Assembly (NCBI GenBank): GCA_012514775.1
Contig: JAAYZQ010000012.1
Coordinates: 1-20,541, forward strand
Source of the DNA: Anaerolineaceae bacterium
GTDB taxonomy: Bacteria > Chloroflexota > Anaerolineae > JAAYZQ01
Length of the DNA: 20,541 nt
Direction: 5' to 3'
The position numbers and the translations under genes were made by a program. Under the pieces are notes generated by a model. That model was not told the origin of the DNA, did no database searches, and worked only from the letters and a program-made list of their open reading frames with translations. Shown here piece after piece: positions 18,641-20,541 of this stretch (position 1 is the stretch's first letter; each line of letters starts with the position of its first letter).

Positions 18641-18646
18641 GCCCCG

Positions 18647-19315
18647 CTACCAGCGGTCGCGAGGCACGGGTGGAGGCGGCGGCGCCACGGCCCGCTCGCG
18701 GGTCATGGCGAACTGGGTCACCGCGCCCAGCAGGGCGAGCACCAACCACGCCAGCAACACCACCAACGACGGCAGGCCCGGGAGCAGTTGGCCGGCCTGG
18801 ACGGCGTCGCCGTACAGCTCGGCGGGCGTGGTGCTGGTGCCCGCCAGGAGCGACAGGGCGCCGCTGACCACGGCCCAGGCCCCGAGAAAGGCCGTGGCCA
18901 GGATGAGGACCACCCGCTGCAGGATGAGGGCAATGATGCCCACCACCACGGCGACGATGATGACCACCAGGGTGGGCATGTCGATGCCGGCGGCCACGCC
19001 AACCGCGTCGGCCAGCACGGCCCCCGCCGCGGCCCCGACGACGAACACGCCGAGGAAATAGAGGAGCGACATCAGCACCGCGCCGAGGATGGCGCCGACC
19101 ACCCCGCCGACAATGACCCACAGCAGTTGTCCGTCGGCCAGGTTGCCGGCGACCGTGGCGCCCACGTAGGCCCCCAGCACGAGCCCCCACAGGGCAAGCA
19201 TGAAGCGAAAGATGCGGTAGCCGAAGAAGCAGTTGAGCAGGCCGAAGGCGATGGTCAGGATGGCGACCAGCACGGTCCCACCGGCGCCCAGGTCGAGTAC
19301 CTCCAGGAATTGCAT
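18647..19315 (-). CDS. DUF4203-like seven-helix membrane protein
   Basis: 222 residues with about seven hydrophobic helices (near 13-31, 36-58, 64-86, 87-106, 114-132, 134-158, 181-201) and a short proline-rich cytoplasm-type tail (APPPPPVPRDRW). The FFGYRIFRFMLALWGLVLGAYVGA segment between the first and second helices, and the Gly-rich small-residue helices, resemble the TMEM198/DUF4203 family of unknown function. The start at 19313-19315 is chosen because GGGGGAGA lies 6 nt upstream; a frame beginning 16 codons earlier reads through the intergenic gap. It lies 58 nt downstream of the cysteine desulfurase on the same strand and may be co-transcribed. No transport motif or conserved charged intramembrane residue points to a substrate. 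Confidence 0.82.
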   Translation of the reverse strand: MQFLEVLDLGAGGTVLVAILTIAFGLLNCFFGYRIFRFMLALWGLVLGAYVGATVAGNLADGQLLWVIVGGVVGAILGAVLMSLLYFLGVFVVGAAAGAVLADAVGVAAGIDMPTLVVIIVAVVVGIIALILQRVVLILATAFLGAWAVVSGALSLLAGTSTTPAELYGDAVQAGQLLPGLPSLVVLLAWLVLALLGAVTQFAMTRERAVAPPPPPVPRDRW

Positions 19316-19373
19316 GTTCGATCTCCCCCTCTCGTTGGCTGGTGGCCGATGGCAAGCTGCCACCCGGCCGGGA

Positions 19374-20541
19374 TCAGGCCTCCAGGAGCGCAGGCGGCGC
19401 CAGGCCCGCCCGGGACTGCAGCCGCCGGACCGCCTCGGCGACGATGGCCGCGGTGCGGTCGATCTCGGCGGCGGTGGTGCCCCGCCCCACCGAAAAGCGC
19501 ACGGTGCCCATGGCCCACTCCACCGGCACGTCCATCGCCCGCAGGACGGACGAAACGTCGACCTCGCCGGCGTGGCAGGCGGCCCCCGCCGAGGCTGCCA
19601 CCTTGTCGCCGATGGCCAACAGGAGGGTGTTGGCCTCTACCTCCCGGAAGCTGATGCTGAGGGTGTTGGGCAGGCGCAGCTCCGGGTGCCCGTTGAGGCG
19701 TACGACATCCTCTCCCAGGGCGGCGACGAGGCCGTCGTGGAGCCGGTCGCGCATGGCCCGAAAGTGCTCCTCGTTGGCGGCCAGGTCGCGGCCCGCGATC
19801 TCGCAGGCCTTGCCCAGGCCGACGATCTCCAGGACGTTTTCGGTGCCCGGCCGCAGCCCGCCCTCGTGCCCCGCGCCGTGGAGCAGGGGCACGAGCCCCA
19901 CGCCCTCGCGCACGTAGAGGGCGCCGATGCCCTTGGGGGCATAGACCTTGTGGCCCGCCACGGAGAGCAGGTCCACGGCCAGGTCATCGACCCGGACCGG
20001 AACCTTGCCCACGGACTGGGCGGCATCGGTGTGTATCAGGGCGCCGTGGTTGTGGGCGATCTCGGCCAGGGCGGCGATGGGCTGCACGGTGCCCACCTCG
20101 TTGTTGGCGTGCATGACCGTTACCAGGATGGTCCCCGGCTCGATGGCCCGCTCCAGGTCGGCGGGGTCCACCAGCCCCTGCCCGTCCACGGGCAGCACGG
20201 TGACGCGAAAGCCCTGGTCCCGCAGCCAGTCACAGACGTTGAGGACCGCCGGGTGCTCCACGGCGGTGGTGATGACGTGGTCCCCCCGCTCGCGCCCCGC
20301 CAGGGCAGCGCCCTTGATGGCCAGGTTGTTGCTCTCGGTGCCGCCGCTGGTAAAGATCACCTCGCCCGGCCGGCAGCCCAGGAGGCCGGCCACCTGGGCT
20401 CGCGCCTCGTCCACGGCGCGGCGGGCGGCCACGCCGTAGGGATGGCTGCTGGAGGGGTTCCCAAAGCCTTCGTACAGGTAGGGCACCATCGCGTCGGCCA
20501 CTTCGCGGGCGATGGGCGTGGTGGCATTAAAGTCCAGGTAA
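19374..20541 (-). CDS. Cysteine desulfurase (IscS/NifS type), 5' end outside the window
   Basis: 388 residues are visible; only the first few are missing, since the visible part begins YLDFNATTPIAREVADAMV, the normal N-terminal block. This PLP enzyme takes sulfur from L-cysteine as a persulfide for iron-sulfur clusters, thiolated tRNA and cofactors. Counting from the first visible residue, the PLP lysine is Lys198 in VAGHKVYAPKGIGALY, the active-site loop cysteine is Cys322 in ASAGAACHAGE, and His96 in TAVEHPAVLN stacks on PLP. FTSGGTESNN, MHANNEVGT, HTDAAQSVGK and GLRPGTENV are also family signatures. The longer loop context and short SAGAAC motif fit the NifS/IscS (group I) type. No IscU, IscR or tRNA thiolase is visible inside the window, so iscS and nifS cannot be told apart. 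The start and promoter lie to the right of the window. Confidence 0.95.
   Translation of the reverse strand, partial: YLDFNATTPIAREVADAMVPYLYEGFGNPSSSHPYGVAARRAVDEARAQVAGLLGCRPGEVIFTSGGTESNNLAIKGAALAGRERGDHVITTAVEHPAVLNVCDWLRDQGFRVTVLPVDGQGLVDPADLERAIEPGTILVTVMHANNEVGTVQPIAALAEIAHNHGALIHTDAAQSVGKVPVRVDDLAVDLLSVAGHKVYAPKGIGALYVREGVGLVPLLHGAGHEGGLRPGTENVLEIVGLGKACEIAGRDLAANEEHFRAMRDRLHDGLVAALGEDVVRLNGHPELRLPNTLSISFREVEANTLLLAIGDKVAASAGAACHAGEVDVSSVLRAMDVPVEWAMGTVRFSVGRGTTAAEIDRTAAIVAEAVRRLQSRAGLAPPALLEA

Noticed and set aside
19341..19364. GGTGGC/GCCACC hairpin between the cysteine desulfurase and the DUF4203 gene
   Set aside because: Only a 6-bp stem with competing alternative pairings and no T-run on the minus strand; it does not support a terminator between the two genes.

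Overview
The window is a GC-rich (roughly 65-70%) stretch of bacterial chromosome, most likely from the Chloroflexota and plausibly an Anaerolineae-type lineage. This is inferred from a MurF-Alr fusion, a large secreted protein with beta-helix, DUF11 and beta-propeller modules, an internal YLPLIAR motif of a kind I recall in exported Chloroflexota proteins, PKD/YD-repeat remains, and the style of RpoB. No 16S or other decisive marker is present, so the assignment is an inference. Eleven complete protein genes, one window-truncated gene (cysteine desulfurase) and one broken gene (RHS/YD repeat) are supported. I see no tRNA, rRNA, CRISPR array or intact insertion sequence.

Layout. 1-407 (minus): the broken N-terminal side of a PKD/YD-repeat (RHS-like) gene that runs off the left edge. 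408-709: a lower-GC gap with no recognisable gene. 710-5144 (minus): a probable operon cutA > zinc-ribbon pseudokinase > murF-alr fusion, read from a promoter at 5115-5144. 5180-7411 (minus): a tightly overlapping operon radC > 60-aa two-helix membrane protein > GTPase with a DUF697-like tail > 75-aa unknown, read from a TTGACA-17-TACAAT promoter. 7454-8703 (plus): a divergent two-zinc-ribbon membrane-anchored protein with its own promoter. 8731-12886 (plus): rpoB as a single-gene transcription unit, with a perfect consensus promoter, an apparently structured 5' leader of nearly 190 nt and a strong intrinsic terminator; rpoC does not follow. 12921-17564 (minus): a 1547-aa secreted modular protein, convergent with rpoB. 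17815-18640 (plus): a membrane-anchored N-acetylmuramoyl-L-alanine amidase with a strong promoter. 18647-20541 (minus): cysteine desulfurase (5' end outside the window) followed by a seven-helix DUF4203-like membrane protein.

How the genes fit together. Several genes concern the cell envelope: MurF-Alr (D-alanine supply and completion of the muramyl pentapeptide precursor), the amidase (peptidoglycan cleavage) and the giant surface protein. The pseudokinase is translationally coupled to murF-alr and has lost the catalytic HRD aspartate while keeping the Lys and DFG residues. It is the best candidate here for an undescribed regulatory link, a non-catalytic sensor or scaffold for peptidoglycan precursor synthesis. 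The second main point of interest is rpoB: it stands alone, its transcription start is covered by an 11-bp-arm dyad, its leader can fold into nested stems ending in a strong hairpin just before the Shine-Dalgarno sequence, and its protein carries a tryptophan-rich insertion of about 150 residues near the C-terminal third.
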